Source of the DNA: an uncultured Bacteroidales bacterium
GTDB taxonomy: Bacteria; Bacteroidota; Bacteroidia; Bacteroidales; Muribaculaceae
NCBI GenBank assembly: GCA_902774055.1
Contig: CACYGX010000003.1
Span: forward strand, 50,702-114,701
Direction: 5' to 3'
Length of the DNA stretch: 64,000 bases
Part shown: in pieces, positions 33,334 through 41,532 of the stretch
Numbering within the stretch: the stretch's first letter is position 1
Layout of the letters: every line of letters starts with the position of its first letter
Made by a program: the position numbers and the translations under genes
The notes under the pieces: model-generated
Seen by the model: only the letters and a program-made list of their open reading frames with translations
Databases searched by the model: none
What the model was told of the DNA's origin: nothing

Positions 33334-34035
33334 ATGAAATTTATTCTTAATTGCACCGACGACTGGGCAACGATGCCCAAGAAGAAGATTATTATAAAGA
33401 CTGCCATTTGGTTCATCCTCTTAACTATCGCGGGCATTGTAGCCATATTGATTTGCCAAATGGCTTACATGAGCCAAGGCATAGACCCCACTCAACTCAC
33501 AAAGTTTGGAGGAGATGTATCCACACGAATGGATAAACCCGTATGGCAAAGCGTCCTGTTATTGCTAGTGATTGCCCCCATCGCTGAGGAAATCATATTT
33601 CGACTGGGAGTGTCGCTGAAACGGCAAGCCGTGGCGCTATGGTGTGGACTGTTACCCGTTACTATAGCAGCCTATTTTTTTGATGCCTACAGTAATTGGA
33701 TGGTCATGGCTGCCACAGTCATCACCGGAGCTATACTGTACTGGCTGGTGATGCACTTCACGAACGATGAACAGTGGAACCGATGGCGGCAAAAATACCT
33801 GCGGCCTGTGATGTGGGCATCGGCCATCGGGTTTGGCTTGATCCACCTCAAGGCCTTCTCGGTGATCACATGGATGCTGTTGCCCTACTGCCTGGTGACC
33901 ATCCTGCGCCCTGGCCTGGTGGGATGCGCCATCACCTATGCCCGAGTGAATCTGGGTTTCTGGTGGGGCGTGCTATTCCATGCCGCCAACAATGTGCCGG
34001 GCGTGCTGGTGCTGTTGGCCATGAGCGGCCAGTAA
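33334..34035 (+). CDS. CPBP-family intramembrane glutamic endopeptidase
   Basis: This 233-residue polytopic membrane protein has about six helices. Motif 1 is APIAEEIIFRLG (Glu-Glu-x3-Arg), motif 2 is FGLIHLKAF with a His, and motif 3 is GVLFHAANN (His-x2-Asn). These are the active-site residues of CPBP (Abi, Rce1-like) proteases. Such enzymes cut or process membrane substrates and some are linked to bacteriocin self-immunity, but no bacteriocin gene is seen nearby. The gene is alone on its strand and is bracketed by the 28-bp inverted repeat at 32974 and 34105. Start ATG at 33334; a later Met (MPKKKII) is also possible. Confidence 0.85.
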   Translation: MKFILNCTDDWATMPKKKIIIKTAIWFILLTIAGIVAILICQMAYMSQGIDPTQLTKFGGDVSTRMDKPVWQSVLLLLVIAPIAEEIIFRLGVSLKRQAVALWCGLLPVTIAAYFFDAYSNWMVMAATVITGAILYWLVMHFTNDEQWNRWRQKYLRPVMWASAIGFGLIHLKAFSVITWMLLPYCLVTILRPGLVGCAITYARVNLGFWWGVLFHAANNVPGVLVLLAMSGQ

Positions 34036-34367
34036 ATAGGCTCAAGGAAACAAAATATTCCGCCAACCGATAATGGCTGATTGTGAGCGTACCATCAGTT
34101 GCCCAACGGCCACGCCAAGGCGAGGCCCTACGTGATGATGGATAGTATTTCACCTATCATTTATTGTGACTTATACACTTGCTAAGTTATAACGTAAAAA
34201 CAAAAAATGGCCAGCATTTACTGGTCATTCTTTAGAGTACAACATGCTGAAATTCAGCACATTTAAAAAGGCTATTTCTAGGCCATCCACATTTTCAGCT
34301 CATGAAAATGGAGCCAAAACCATGGATTTTCCTGTCAGTCAGATGCTCTCCCACCCCACTACTGCGG
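34036..34367. other. Intergenic region with inverted-repeat arm and hairpin
   Basis: This 332-base stretch holds the right 28-bp arm (34105-34132). A hairpin ATGGCCAG/CTGGTCAT at about 34207-34228, flanked by A and T runs, may end the protease transcript. TGCTGAAATTCAGCA forms another small palindrome near 34250. No gene seen. Confidence 0.45.
34105..34132. repeat. 28-bp inverted repeat, right arm
   Basis: This is the perfect reverse complement of the unit at 32974-33001. The interval between the outer ends is 1159 bases and contains only the protease gene. Confidence 0.9.
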
Positions 34368-34493
34368 TTACTTCTTCTTTTTCTTTTTCACCTCATAGAT
34401 CAATGTGATGAGCGCTATCAGCACGCCGAGCACACTGAAGAACAGCACTACAAGGTCATAATTCTCTTTCAGGAAGGTTGAGATAGCGTCCAT
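34368..34493 (-). CDS. 41-residue single-pass membrane peptide
   Basis: A short leftward frame reads MDAISTFLKENYDLVVLFFS, then a hydrophobic run VLGVLIALITLIYEV and a terminal run of Lys (VKKKKKK). That gives one membrane helix with a positively charged cytoplasmic tail. It begins 12 bases after the stop of the 364-residue secreted protein, so it is probably co-transcribed with it. It is too short for a standard ORF cut-off, but the topology and stop-to-start spacing support it. No function can be deduced; it may be a small regulator or membrane partner of the upstream protein. Confidence 0.6.
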   Translation of the reverse strand: MDAISTFLKENYDLVVLFFSVLGVLIALITLIYEVKKKKKK

Positions 34494-34505
34494 GACAACA
34501 GGGCT

Positions 34506-35600
34506 TTAGTTATTGAGTTCTTTCTTGAAGAGTTCATCGACAGCGGCCTTGAGGTTGGGCGCCAGAGGCGGGATGTGATGGTTCTGTTCCAGGCGTCGCA
34601 ATTCGTTGATGTCCATCTCCACTTCGTTTTCTTTGCGGGTCTGTTTGAACTCCTTCTTGTCGATATAGTCACGCTCGATGGTGTAAGTCTCTAGCAGTAT
34701 GATGTAATCCTGATCTGTCCTGTCGAAATGACCCGAAACAAGGATCTGCTTCATCACCAGGTCATCGATGCGTGATTCGCCGTTCTCATTGATCTTATAG
34801 ACCTCGTAGTAGCCATGGTTAGAAGGGTATTTCTCCTTTTTCTCTTTTTTCTTTTTGCCGGTCTTGGCTTCCTTGGCCGCTGCCTCGGTAGCCTCCACGT
34901 GATCTTTAAGAGTCCAAGTGTCGAAGTTTGTGGTGCGCAAACCTGCCTGCATATCATCGTCAATATAGCCCAGTACTGAGATTGTATCGCTTACCACACG
35001 ACGACCCGAAGGTTCCTCAGTAATAAACAAATTACCCTTGCCAACATGCTTGAGGATCTTTTTGTAACTGTTTGTCGTATCGATACGCGCCCAATTGTCG
35101 ATATAATGTCCCACAAGCGTGCTGAGGAGGAAGCGGAGTAAGCCGTTTTGACCTTTTGAGACGCTGCGTATCTTTTTAGATAATTTCTGCTTGGCAAACT
35201 CATAAGTGTTGTCCACAACACCTCCACGGAAGTAGAGGGGACCCTCGTCGCAGACGTAGATGAGGCGATAATAGGTCTGGACATAAAGCAGTTCCTTGGG
35301 ACGGACTTCCAGCTCGGACAACTCAAAGTTCTCATCCTGCATGACAACACTCATGCTAGGTATCGTGTCGATATTGACATCCACGGGCTTGAATGCCACA
35401 TGGGAGAAGTAAAGATGCTTCACGCCCTTGGTGTCGTTAAGCCAACCTTCGCTATCAGTTGAGCCCACCAGGGCACCATTTTCGTTAGTCACACAAACGG
35501 CCGCAATGGGCAGGCCATCGATGTCAACAACTTGAATGCGTTGGGCATGGGCAACAATGGCCATGACCAACAGAGCAATCAACAGTAAAGCTTTTCTCAT
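34506..35600 (-). CDS. Secreted protein with carboxypeptidase-regulatory-like start
   Basis: This 364-residue protein has a signal peptide (MRKALLLIALLVMAIVAHAQ). It then has a beta-sandwich segment typical of CarboxypepD_reg-like domains (IQVVDIDGLPIAAVCVTNEN, then a DSEGW turn). The rest is mostly helix-rich with a Lys-rich linker (KTGKKKKEKKEK, around residue 250). The final part has LKAAVDELFKKELNN. It is probably periplasmic or surface-exposed. I do not recognise the main domain. It precedes the 41-residue membrane peptide by 12 bases and follows PorQ by about 90 bases on the same strand. No enzymatic motif is clear. Confidence 0.65.
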   Translation of the reverse strand: MRKALLLIALLVMAIVAHAQRIQVVDIDGLPIAAVCVTNENGALVGSTDSEGWLNDTKGVKHLYFSHVAFKPVDVNIDTIPSMSVVMQDENFELSELEVRPKELLYVQTYYRLIYVCDEGPLYFRGGVVDNTYEFAKQKLSKKIRSVSKGQNGLLRFLLSTLVGHYIDNWARIDTTNSYKKILKHVGKGNLFITEEPSGRRVVSDTISVLGYIDDDMQAGLRTTNFDTWTLKDHVEATEAAAKEAKTGKKKKEKKEKYPSNHGYYEVYKINENGESRIDDLVMKQILVSGHFDRTDQDYIILLETYTIERDYIDKKEFKQTRKENEVEMDINELRRLEQNHHIPPLAPNLKAAVDELFKKELNN

Positions 35601-35692
35601 TTTGATTATGCTATTTTTTCAGGAGATACGAAGATTAATACACCGATACTATTCATTGATAACCGTATCCCGATGTATGCGGGGATGATCAT

Positions 35693-36724
35693 CTACTTGA
35701 GCAGCTCGCCGATGCTCGTGGTCAAGTTGAACATGAAGGTGGTGGCACCGGTGTGGGGACGCGCAAAGGCGGCACCAATACCGAAGGCCCTCACTTTCAA
35801 GCCTGCACCAATCGACAATCCCGACATGAAGTCACGCTTATAGGTCGCCATGTCGGTACGTACGCGGTAGTTGTAACCGATTCCAATATAGATGTTATCG
35901 GTGGGAAGGACATCGGCAGCGATTACCAGATGTCGCAACAGGTTGCTGCCAAAAGAGTCTTTCTTGACAAAGCCGCTGTTCGGGTTGCTCACATCCTCAA
36001 TCTTGTAGTAGGGCGAATTCCAACGGGTCAGTTCATAGGCCGTCAAGTGAAGACGAATGGGCGCCATGCCCAGCATCTTGCTCACACCCACCTGGATGTC
36101 CCAGGGCAGGTTATCCTTGTATTCGTTGAACTTCTTTACCTGACCACCAAGGTTCTTGGCCACCAGCGAGGCGGAGAACTCATGATCGGGGTCGTAGTAG
36201 TTGACGCCCAAGTCGGCTGCGACAGCCCCTGCAGAGTAAGCCTCGTACTTGGAATAGAGGTACTTCACCGTGATACCACCACGAAAGCGCTCACTGATGT
36301 CGTGGCTGTAGGTGAGGTTGAAGGCGATGTCACTGGCGTTGAAAGTCCCTGTCTTGGTGCCATCGATGGCTGCACCCTGGATACTGCCGTAGCCAAAATA
36401 CTGGATGCCAGCGGAAATAGCGCCATGCTCACTGACGCCTTGACCGTAACGAACGCCAGCAAAATTGGTTCCGCCGATGTAACGCATATAGTTGATACCC
36501 ACCTGATGGTCAAACTCGGGACCCAGCAAGGCGGGATTCTGCTCAACAAGATTGATGTCGTCGTCAATGATGGTGAGGTTGTGCCCACCCAAGCCATAGA
36601 CATGGCTCGAAACGGGCACGCTCAGGAAGTTATAGGCCGTGGTAGTGGGTTTATCATCAGCCATGACACAAAAAGCCACGGCCCCCACTGCCAGCAATAT
36701 AAAGTGACGCAAATAGGTTGTCAT
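35693..36724 (-). CDS. porQ: PorQ-like type IX secretion system protein
   Basis: This 343-residue protein has a signal peptide (MTTYLRHFILLAVGAVAFCV). The mature start YNFLSVPVSSHVYGLGGHNL, then IIDDDINLVEQNPALLGPE, is the signature of PorQ/PorV-like beta-barrel proteins, including the NPALL turn. The barrel ends in TTFMFNLTTSIGELLK. PorQ is an outer-membrane component linked to type IX secretion in Bacteroidetes. This agrees with the sorting-domain-like C-termini of the LRR protein at 8.1 kb and the endonuclease at 22.4 kb. It lies 59 bases after the DUF2007 gene on the same strand. The assignment between PorQ and other PorV-type paralogues is fairly, not fully, certain. Confidence 0.8.
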   Translation of the reverse strand: MTTYLRHFILLAVGAVAFCVMADDKPTTTAYNFLSVPVSSHVYGLGGHNLTIIDDDINLVEQNPALLGPEFDHQVGINYMRYIGGTNFAGVRYGQGVSEHGAISAGIQYFGYGSIQGAAIDGTKTGTFNASDIAFNLTYSHDISERFRGGITVKYLYSKYEAYSAGAVAADLGVNYYDPDHEFSASLVAKNLGGQVKKFNEYKDNLPWDIQVGVSKMLGMAPIRLHLTAYELTRWNSPYYKIEDVSNPNSGFVKKDSFGSNLLRHLVIAADVLPTDNIYIGIGYNYRVRTDMATYKRDFMSGLSIGAGLKVRAFGIGAAFARPHTGATTFMFNLTTSIGELLK

Positions 36725-36783
36725 GTCGTTATATTCTATATGTTGTACAATAGTTATAACGAAAAAACAGCGGTTTTAGTATA

Positions 36784-37020
36784 TCAATCCTCGGTAGTTT
36801 CGGCATCTGACTCGTTGGTCTCGCTTATTACCTTCCTGGCCAATTCCAGGTCGCGCTCGAAGACCACCACACGAACCGGCGCCATCCAGATGGCGTTGGC
36901 AGTGCTGTCAACAATCACGCCGGCAGGAATGCCACTGGCTTCGAGGGCACCCTTGACGATATTGGCGTCGATGGCATTGGGATATTTCTCGAGGACGACA
37001 ATTTTCTCTTCGTTATCCAT
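36784..37020 (-). CDS. DUF2007 domain protein
   Basis: This 78-residue soluble protein starts at the ATG at 37020 (MDNEEKIVVLEKYPNAIDAN), because the upstream reading MLIRAVTRS has no family support. The core VVLEKYPNAIDANIVKGALE, then SGIPAGVIVD, then VRVVVFERDLELARKVISE matches the short DUF2007 (putative signal-transducing) fold that binds neighbouring proteins. The acidic tail (NESDAETTED) is typical. It lies 56 bases after the mltG stop and 59 bases before porQ. The function in Bacteroidales is unknown. Confidence 0.75.
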   Translation of the reverse strand: MDNEEKIVVLEKYPNAIDANIVKGALEASGIPAGVIVDSTANAIWMAPVRVVVFERDLELARKVISETNESDAETTED

Positions 37021-37076
37021 AATTCTTGATTCTATTAATGGCCGTGACCGGGTCACGGCACGGATTAACACTATAA

Positions 37077-38090
37077 CTACTTGATGCCGCGGGAATTGAG
37101 GGCAGCCTGGTAGCGGTGGGCGTTGTCGAGATGAGCAGCATAGTCACGAGTGAAGTCGTGATAACCGCTGAAGTCCGATTTAGCACACATGTAGATGTAA
37201 TCGTGCTGGGGAGCGTCAAGAACGGCGTCGATGGTCGATTTCTCAGGCAAACGGATGGGACCCGGTGGCAAGCCGTTGACACGGTAAGTGTTGTAAGGCG
37301 AGTTGATCTGGGTCATGGGTACCGTGATGCGCTTGATGGAGAAATCTCCAAGGGCAAATTTCACGGTCGGGTCGGCCTGGAGTCGCATGCCCTGCTGGTA
37401 GCGATTGAGGTAGAGGCGAGCCACCTTGCCGCGCTCGTCGGCCTTGACAGTCTCTTCCTCGACAATCGAAGCGACAGTCGCCACCTCGTCGGGGGTGAGC
37501 CCCAGTCGCTCGGCCTTGGCCTTGCGCTCGCTGGTCCAGAAGTCGTTGTAGTAATCAAACATGCGATCGAGCATTTTCTCGGGCGTGATATTCCAGTAGA
37601 ACTCATAGGTGTCGGGCATCAGCATGCAAGCAATGGTCTGTGGCGTCTTGCCATACTTGGCACACATGGCACTGTCCTTGAGTACCTTGCGCATCTCATC
37701 CGGGCCAGCCATGAAGGTCTCGCCCCAGCGCTGGATCCACTCGTCGAGGGTGCGTACGTTGTTGAACGTGAATTTCACTCCGTCTTGGATGCCGTTCTTG
37801 ATGCGGCGGGCTGCGGTGAAGGGCGACATGCCCTGCTTGATGCGGAATGCACCCTCACGATTCTCAACCTTGGCATTCATCAGTTTCATCAAGGTAGCTA
37901 CACGCTTGCCAAATGACACATCGACTTGGGCCTGCAGGCTATCACTGATCATGTCGATGGTGCTACCCTTGCGCACCTTGATAACGCCCTCGGCAGGAGC
38001 ACCCATGAAGACGTAGGGGACTGCACAGAGCGTGAGTACAAGCATCAAAGCGAGCACAGAGCAGATTATCCATTTTGTCGTTTTAGTCAT
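37077..38090 (-). CDS. mltG: Endolytic peptidoglycan transglycosylase MltG
   Basis: This 337-residue protein has an N-terminal membrane anchor (ICSVLALMLVLTLCAVPYVF). A LysM-like segment precedes the catalytic YceG domain: LMPDTYEFYWN, then TVASIVEEETVKADERGKVA with the catalytic Glu, then LYLNRYQQGMRLQADPTVKF and INSPYNTYRVNGLPPGPI. These are MltG hallmarks. The enzyme cuts nascent glycan strands in the periplasm next to the inner membrane and so sets chain ends. It lies between mannose-6-phosphate isomerase (24-base gap) and DUF2007 (56 bases). The family assignment is secure. Confidence 0.93.
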   Translation of the reverse strand: MTKTTKWIICSVLALMLVLTLCAVPYVFMGAPAEGVIKVRKGSTIDMISDSLQAQVDVSFGKRVATLMKLMNAKVENREGAFRIKQGMSPFTAARRIKNGIQDGVKFTFNNVRTLDEWIQRWGETFMAGPDEMRKVLKDSAMCAKYGKTPQTIACMLMPDTYEFYWNITPEKMLDRMFDYYNDFWTSERKAKAERLGLTPDEVATVASIVEEETVKADERGKVARLYLNRYQQGMRLQADPTVKFALGDFSIKRITVPMTQINSPYNTYRVNGLPPGPIRLPEKSTIDAVLDAPQHDYIYMCAKSDFSGYHDFTRDYAAHLDNAHRYQAALNSRGIK

Positions 38091-38114
38091 ATTCTATCGT
38101 TATATATGTTTTTT

Positions 38115-39107
38115 TTATGAGCATTTATTACCGTCCTCAATGGCAGGGATGGTGCAAATAAGGAATTTGGCCGAACCAACCATCTCAATGCTATCGGCCA
38201 CAGCGGGAATCAAAGCGGTCTCGCCTTGCTGCAGAGTCACGGGAGACATTCCCTCGACACGCAGGGTGGTTTCGCCCTGGATGCACACCATAGCCACAAA
38301 GGAATGAGCAGCAGGAAGTTGCATCGTGTGACTACCATCCACCTCGAGCAACTGCACGTCGAAGTGGTCACAGCTGACCAGCTGGGTCATGCCGTTGTCC
38401 AACTGGGGCATATCAAGCACCTGTCCCTCACGAGACGTGAAGTCAAGGGCCTCGCGGGCTTCCTGCACATGAAGTTGCCTCAGGTTGCCATCGGCATCGC
38501 GGCGGTTGTAGTCCCACACGCGGTAAGTAATGTCGCTGGGCTGCTGAATCTCGACCAGCAAGTTACCGGCACCAATGGTGTGAATCTGACCCGCAGGGAT
38601 ATAGAACACGTCGCCAGGTCGCGAAGACTTGACGTTGACAACGTCGAGTATTGTGCCCTCGGCCAGACGGTGGTCAAATTCCTCAACAGTGATTGAGCGG
38701 CTGAAGCCCGTGCGAATGACGGCACCATCATCGGCCTGAAGGATGTACCACATCTCGTTCTTGCCTGCACAGCCGTGACAACAACGTGCCATCTCGTCGC
38801 CCGGATGCACCTGAATGGAGAGGTCCCGCTTCGCGTCAATGAACTTGATGAGCAAGGGGAACTGGTCTCCAAAACGTTGATAGACATCCTTGCCCACAAG
38901 GTCAGCGCCATCGCGTTGCACCAGTTGGGTAAGCGTCATTCCCTTGTCGGGGCCATCGGCCACTACCGACTCACGGCCGGGTATTGCCGACAGTTCCCAA
39001 CTCTCACCAATGGGCTCATCTTGAGCGGGAAGACGTTTAAACTCCAGCAGTTTGTCGCCGCCCCACAACACGGGTTTTAATATGCTATTGAACTTATAAA
39101 TCTGCAT
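38115..39107 (-). CDS. manA: Mannose-6-phosphate isomerase (type I)
   Basis: This protein is about 330 residues from the ATG at 39107 (MQIYKFNSILKPVLWGGDKL). The upstream frame to 39179 lacks family support. Zinc-site motifs are present: LSIQVHPGDEMA, KNEMWYILQADDGA and AGQIHTIGAGNLL. The C-terminal jelly-roll end is KFLICTIPAIED. It interconverts mannose-6-phosphate and fructose-6-phosphate in the cytoplasm. The gene is immediately downstream of the GH18 glycan locus, so it may serve catabolism of mannose released from N-glycan-like substrates, or supply GDP-mannose for polysaccharide. A TATCTTTG -7 box is present at 39123-39116 without a clear -33. Confidence 0.9.
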   Translation of the reverse strand: MQIYKFNSILKPVLWGGDKLLEFKRLPAQDEPIGESWELSAIPGRESVVADGPDKGMTLTQLVQRDGADLVGKDVYQRFGDQFPLLIKFIDAKRDLSIQVHPGDEMARCCHGCAGKNEMWYILQADDGAVIRTGFSRSITVEEFDHRLAEGTILDVVNVKSSRPGDVFYIPAGQIHTIGAGNLLVEIQQPSDITYRVWDYNRRDADGNLRQLHVQEAREALDFTSREGQVLDMPQLDNGMTQLVSCDHFDVQLLEVDGSHTMQLPAAHSFVAMVCIQGETTLRVEGMSPVTLQQGETALIPAVADSIEMVGSAKFLICTIPAIEDGNKCS

Positions 39108-39184
39108 TGACGCCGCAAAGATAGTGATTTTTTTAGTTTTTCGGCTATTATTTCCGGTCTTTACGGGGGATGCGGACAAAAGGG

Positions 39185-40405
39185 CTACTGGACGACTTTG
39201 TTGTTATCATCCTTGACCCAGCGGATGTACTGGCTGTAGTCGTGGGGAACCAGGACGCCGTCCTCGCGGTCGTCACGCCAGGTGTCGGTCCAGTCCATGT
39301 CGTAGCCGTGTCCTGTAGCATCGTGGAAGATGTGGCCTTCGCCCTCATTCATCTTCCAGTAAGCGACCAGGCCTTCACTGTGGGCATTGACTCCCGCAAA
39401 GCCCATTGCGATTTCGCTCGCTGTGAGGGCACGGTCCCACACACGCACCTCGCACAGGCGTCCCTGGTAGAACTGGCTATTACGGTAATTGCCCCATGAC
39501 ATGCCCAACTCAAAGCGCTGGAATGGCGTCACCTTGCCGCTACCGCTCGCCTGGGCGTCCTCGACACCATCGACATACATCTTGAAGGTAGCGCCATCGT
39601 AGGTGCATGAGATGAGATACCAGCGATTGGTCTTGAAATGGGTCGATGAGAAACATCTGCCACCAGGCAATACCCACTGCAGGATATCGCCACCCGCCGA
39701 ACCGTTCTCGCCGAAGCGGAACATGTTGGCTTCCTCCTCGTTCTTGCCCTCGATGGCCAGCACGCGCTTGATGTCGCCCACCTTGCCGAAGCGGTAGGAA
39801 AAGACCTTGAACTCGATGGTGTAGTTAGAGAGGTTTACCATCTTTTCGTCGGGGAAAATGTAGTTAGACGACGCGTTCTGGTTGTTCTCCAGCGAGTAGA
39901 ATGAAATGATGCGAGATATCTGCAGGAGAAGTGTCCTGGAACTCTCGATAACTTCACCGCCATCGCCAATCACTTGCTGAATGGTCACGGGAATCACATA
40001 GGTGGCTCCCTCGATGAAGTCGTCGGTGCTGACCACCTTGACCTGGGCGGTCGTGGACAAGGCCTCGCCCTGACGAATCGTCACCTCGTTGTTCTCGAGT
40101 TTAACACTGGACAGGGGAACGGCATAAAAGGCCGTGCCATGCTGGGCATTATAAGTGCGCACCAGGGCGGTATCGATGGCAAGACGCACGATGACGTCCG
40201 ATGCCGTACGGCGGGTCGCCTTGACCGTCACAGCATAGGTAGATGGAAGTTCATCGACAGTGAACCGCTGTACCGGCACCTGTTCAGTGCCAGTGATGAG
40301 CAGCCCCACCTTGCCATAGTCAAACTTGTCTCCCTCGCTGTTGCAAGCTGCCAGCGACAGGGCCATCAGCAGAATTGCAGTTATATTTTTTATCGTTTTC
40401 ATCAT
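39185..40405 (-). CDS. Surface lipoprotein with DUF1735 and LamG-like domains
   Basis: This lipoprotein is about 406 residues from the ATG at 40405. The signal with lipobox ends ALSLAACNSEG (Cys near residue 20). The N-terminal part is a DUF1735-like Ig fold (VPVQRFTVDELPSTYAVTVK, IRLA..., PVTIQQV). The C-terminal half is a LamG/concanavalin-like lectin domain (YTIEFKVFSYRFG, RWYLISCTYDGATFKMYVDG, GRLCEVRVWDRALTASEIAM). It is likely a surface glycan-binding protein beside the SusCD pair and the GH18 enzyme. It is the last gene of the locus. The 184-base gap before it (40406-40589) has AT-rich sequence and no gene. Confidence 0.85.
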   Translation of the reverse strand: MMKTIKNITAILLMALSLAACNSEGDKFDYGKVGLLITGTEQVPVQRFTVDELPSTYAVTVKATRRTASDVIVRLAIDTALVRTYNAQHGTAFYAVPLSSVKLENNEVTIRQGEALSTTAQVKVVSTDDFIEGATYVIPVTIQQVIGDGGEVIESSRTLLLQISRIISFYSLENNQNASSNYIFPDEKMVNLSNYTIEFKVFSYRFGKVGDIKRVLAIEGKNEEEANMFRFGENGSAGGDILQWVLPGGRCFSSTHFKTNRWYLISCTYDGATFKMYVDGVEDAQASGSGKVTPFQRFELGMSWGNYRNSQFYQGRLCEVRVWDRALTASEIAMGFAGVNAHSEGLVAYWKMNEGEGHIFHDATGHGYDMDWTDTWRDDREDGVLVPHDYSQYIRWVKDDNNKVVQ

Positions 40406-40589
40406 CAAAAAAACTCAAAATATAGGTTACTCTTATTTTTGAAACATTAAAGCGGTTGACACTGATAGCTTTTTTAATGCAAACTTCGCTAATTCTAACG
40501 AATTAATTTTCTATCAAGTGAAATAACGTTTAATTCGTGTTAATTAGCATTAACCCCGCAGGGTTGGGCCAACAGCTATATTGTTACTC

Positions 40590-41519
40590 TTATTTTTTAG
40601 CAGGGTTCATGATCTGAATGGCACGACGAATGGCACCATAGGGGACGCCATCGCTCGTGTTGTAGTAGTTGCGCTCCACATAGTAGGCGCCACAACCGCC
40701 CTTGTGCCCCGTTTCGGGTTCCCAAGCGGCGTAGTTCAAGATTTCTCCACCCGTGGGCTTCTGTCCAAAGGATTCACAATAGACGGTCTTCTCGTCGGGG
40801 TGTCCCATAGCCCCTACCCCAGCACCCTGCTGGCTGTAGGCCTGCTTGACGAAATAATCCACAATGGGATCGCACGCCGCTGGTGGCGATACCGAGAAGT
40901 AATCCACAATGACCAGTTTTTCAGGATATTTACCCGTGGGACCGAAGATTTTGTCACATTCCTCGATAGCCCATGTCAGGTGCTGGCTGTTCCACCCCTC
41001 GTAGTCAAAATCGACGCCATCGAGGCCCGTCTTGGTGACCGTGTCACACACCCATCGGGCATAGGCGCGGATGGCCTCCTCGCTGCGGTTATTCTGCAGG
41101 TCGTAGTTGCGGCCATCGAGGGTAAAGCGGTGATTGTAGTTGGACGCGTCGGCATGAAAGACAAAACGCGTGCCCTTCTTGTCGCGGGTCTCAATCATGT
41201 CCTGATAGGCTATCGGGTGGGTCTCAGGAGTGGGAATACCCATCCACAGGTTGACGATGTCGATGCTGTCGGGCAGGCCGATGATGCGTTCGCCCCACGA
41301 GGCGGGATCCTTGTAGCCGCTAGCGCCCTCGATGGGTGCCCAATCGGCATAATAGACATAGCATATCTCGTGAGCACTCGCCTTGTAGTCGCGCAAAGCC
41401 TGATAGTACTCGTCGCTGTACTGATTGAGCGGCTGGAGGTCGAGCGCCTGGGGCTCGGTGTCGCAAGCAGCCAATGCCAACAGCGCCATCACAATCATAT
41501 ATCTTGACAATTTCATCAT
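40590..41519 (-). CDS. GH18 family lipoprotein (endo-beta-N-acetylglucosaminidase-like)
   Basis: This 309-residue lipoprotein has the signal MMKLSRYMIVMALLALAACD (lipobox LAAC). The (beta/alpha)8 core contains GLDGVDFDYEGWNSQHL with the GH18 catalytic string Asp167-x2-Asp170-x-Asp172-x-Glu174, Glu174 being the acid/base. LWMGIP, VIVDYFSV and FVKQAYSQQ are later barrel strands. Single-domain GH18 enzymes with this layout release N-glycans from glycoproteins (endo-S/endo-F type) on the cell surface. It sits between SusD (13 bases) and the DUF1735 lipoprotein. Substrate is inferred from family; chitin is less likely given the SusCD and mannose isomerase context. Confidence 0.9.
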   Translation of the reverse strand: MMKLSRYMIVMALLALAACDTEPQALDLQPLNQYSDEYYQALRDYKASAHEICYVYYADWAPIEGASGYKDPASWGERIIGLPDSIDIVNLWMGIPTPETHPIAYQDMIETRDKKGTRFVFHADASNYNHRFTLDGRNYDLQNNRSEEAIRAYARWVCDTVTKTGLDGVDFDYEGWNSQHLTWAIEECDKIFGPTGKYPEKLVIVDYFSVSPPAACDPIVDYFVKQAYSQQGAGVGAMGHPDEKTVYCESFGQKPTGGEILNYAAWEPETGHKGGCGAYYVERNYYNTSDGVPYGAIRRAIQIMNPAKK

Positions 41520-41532
41520 TTCTAACTATTAA

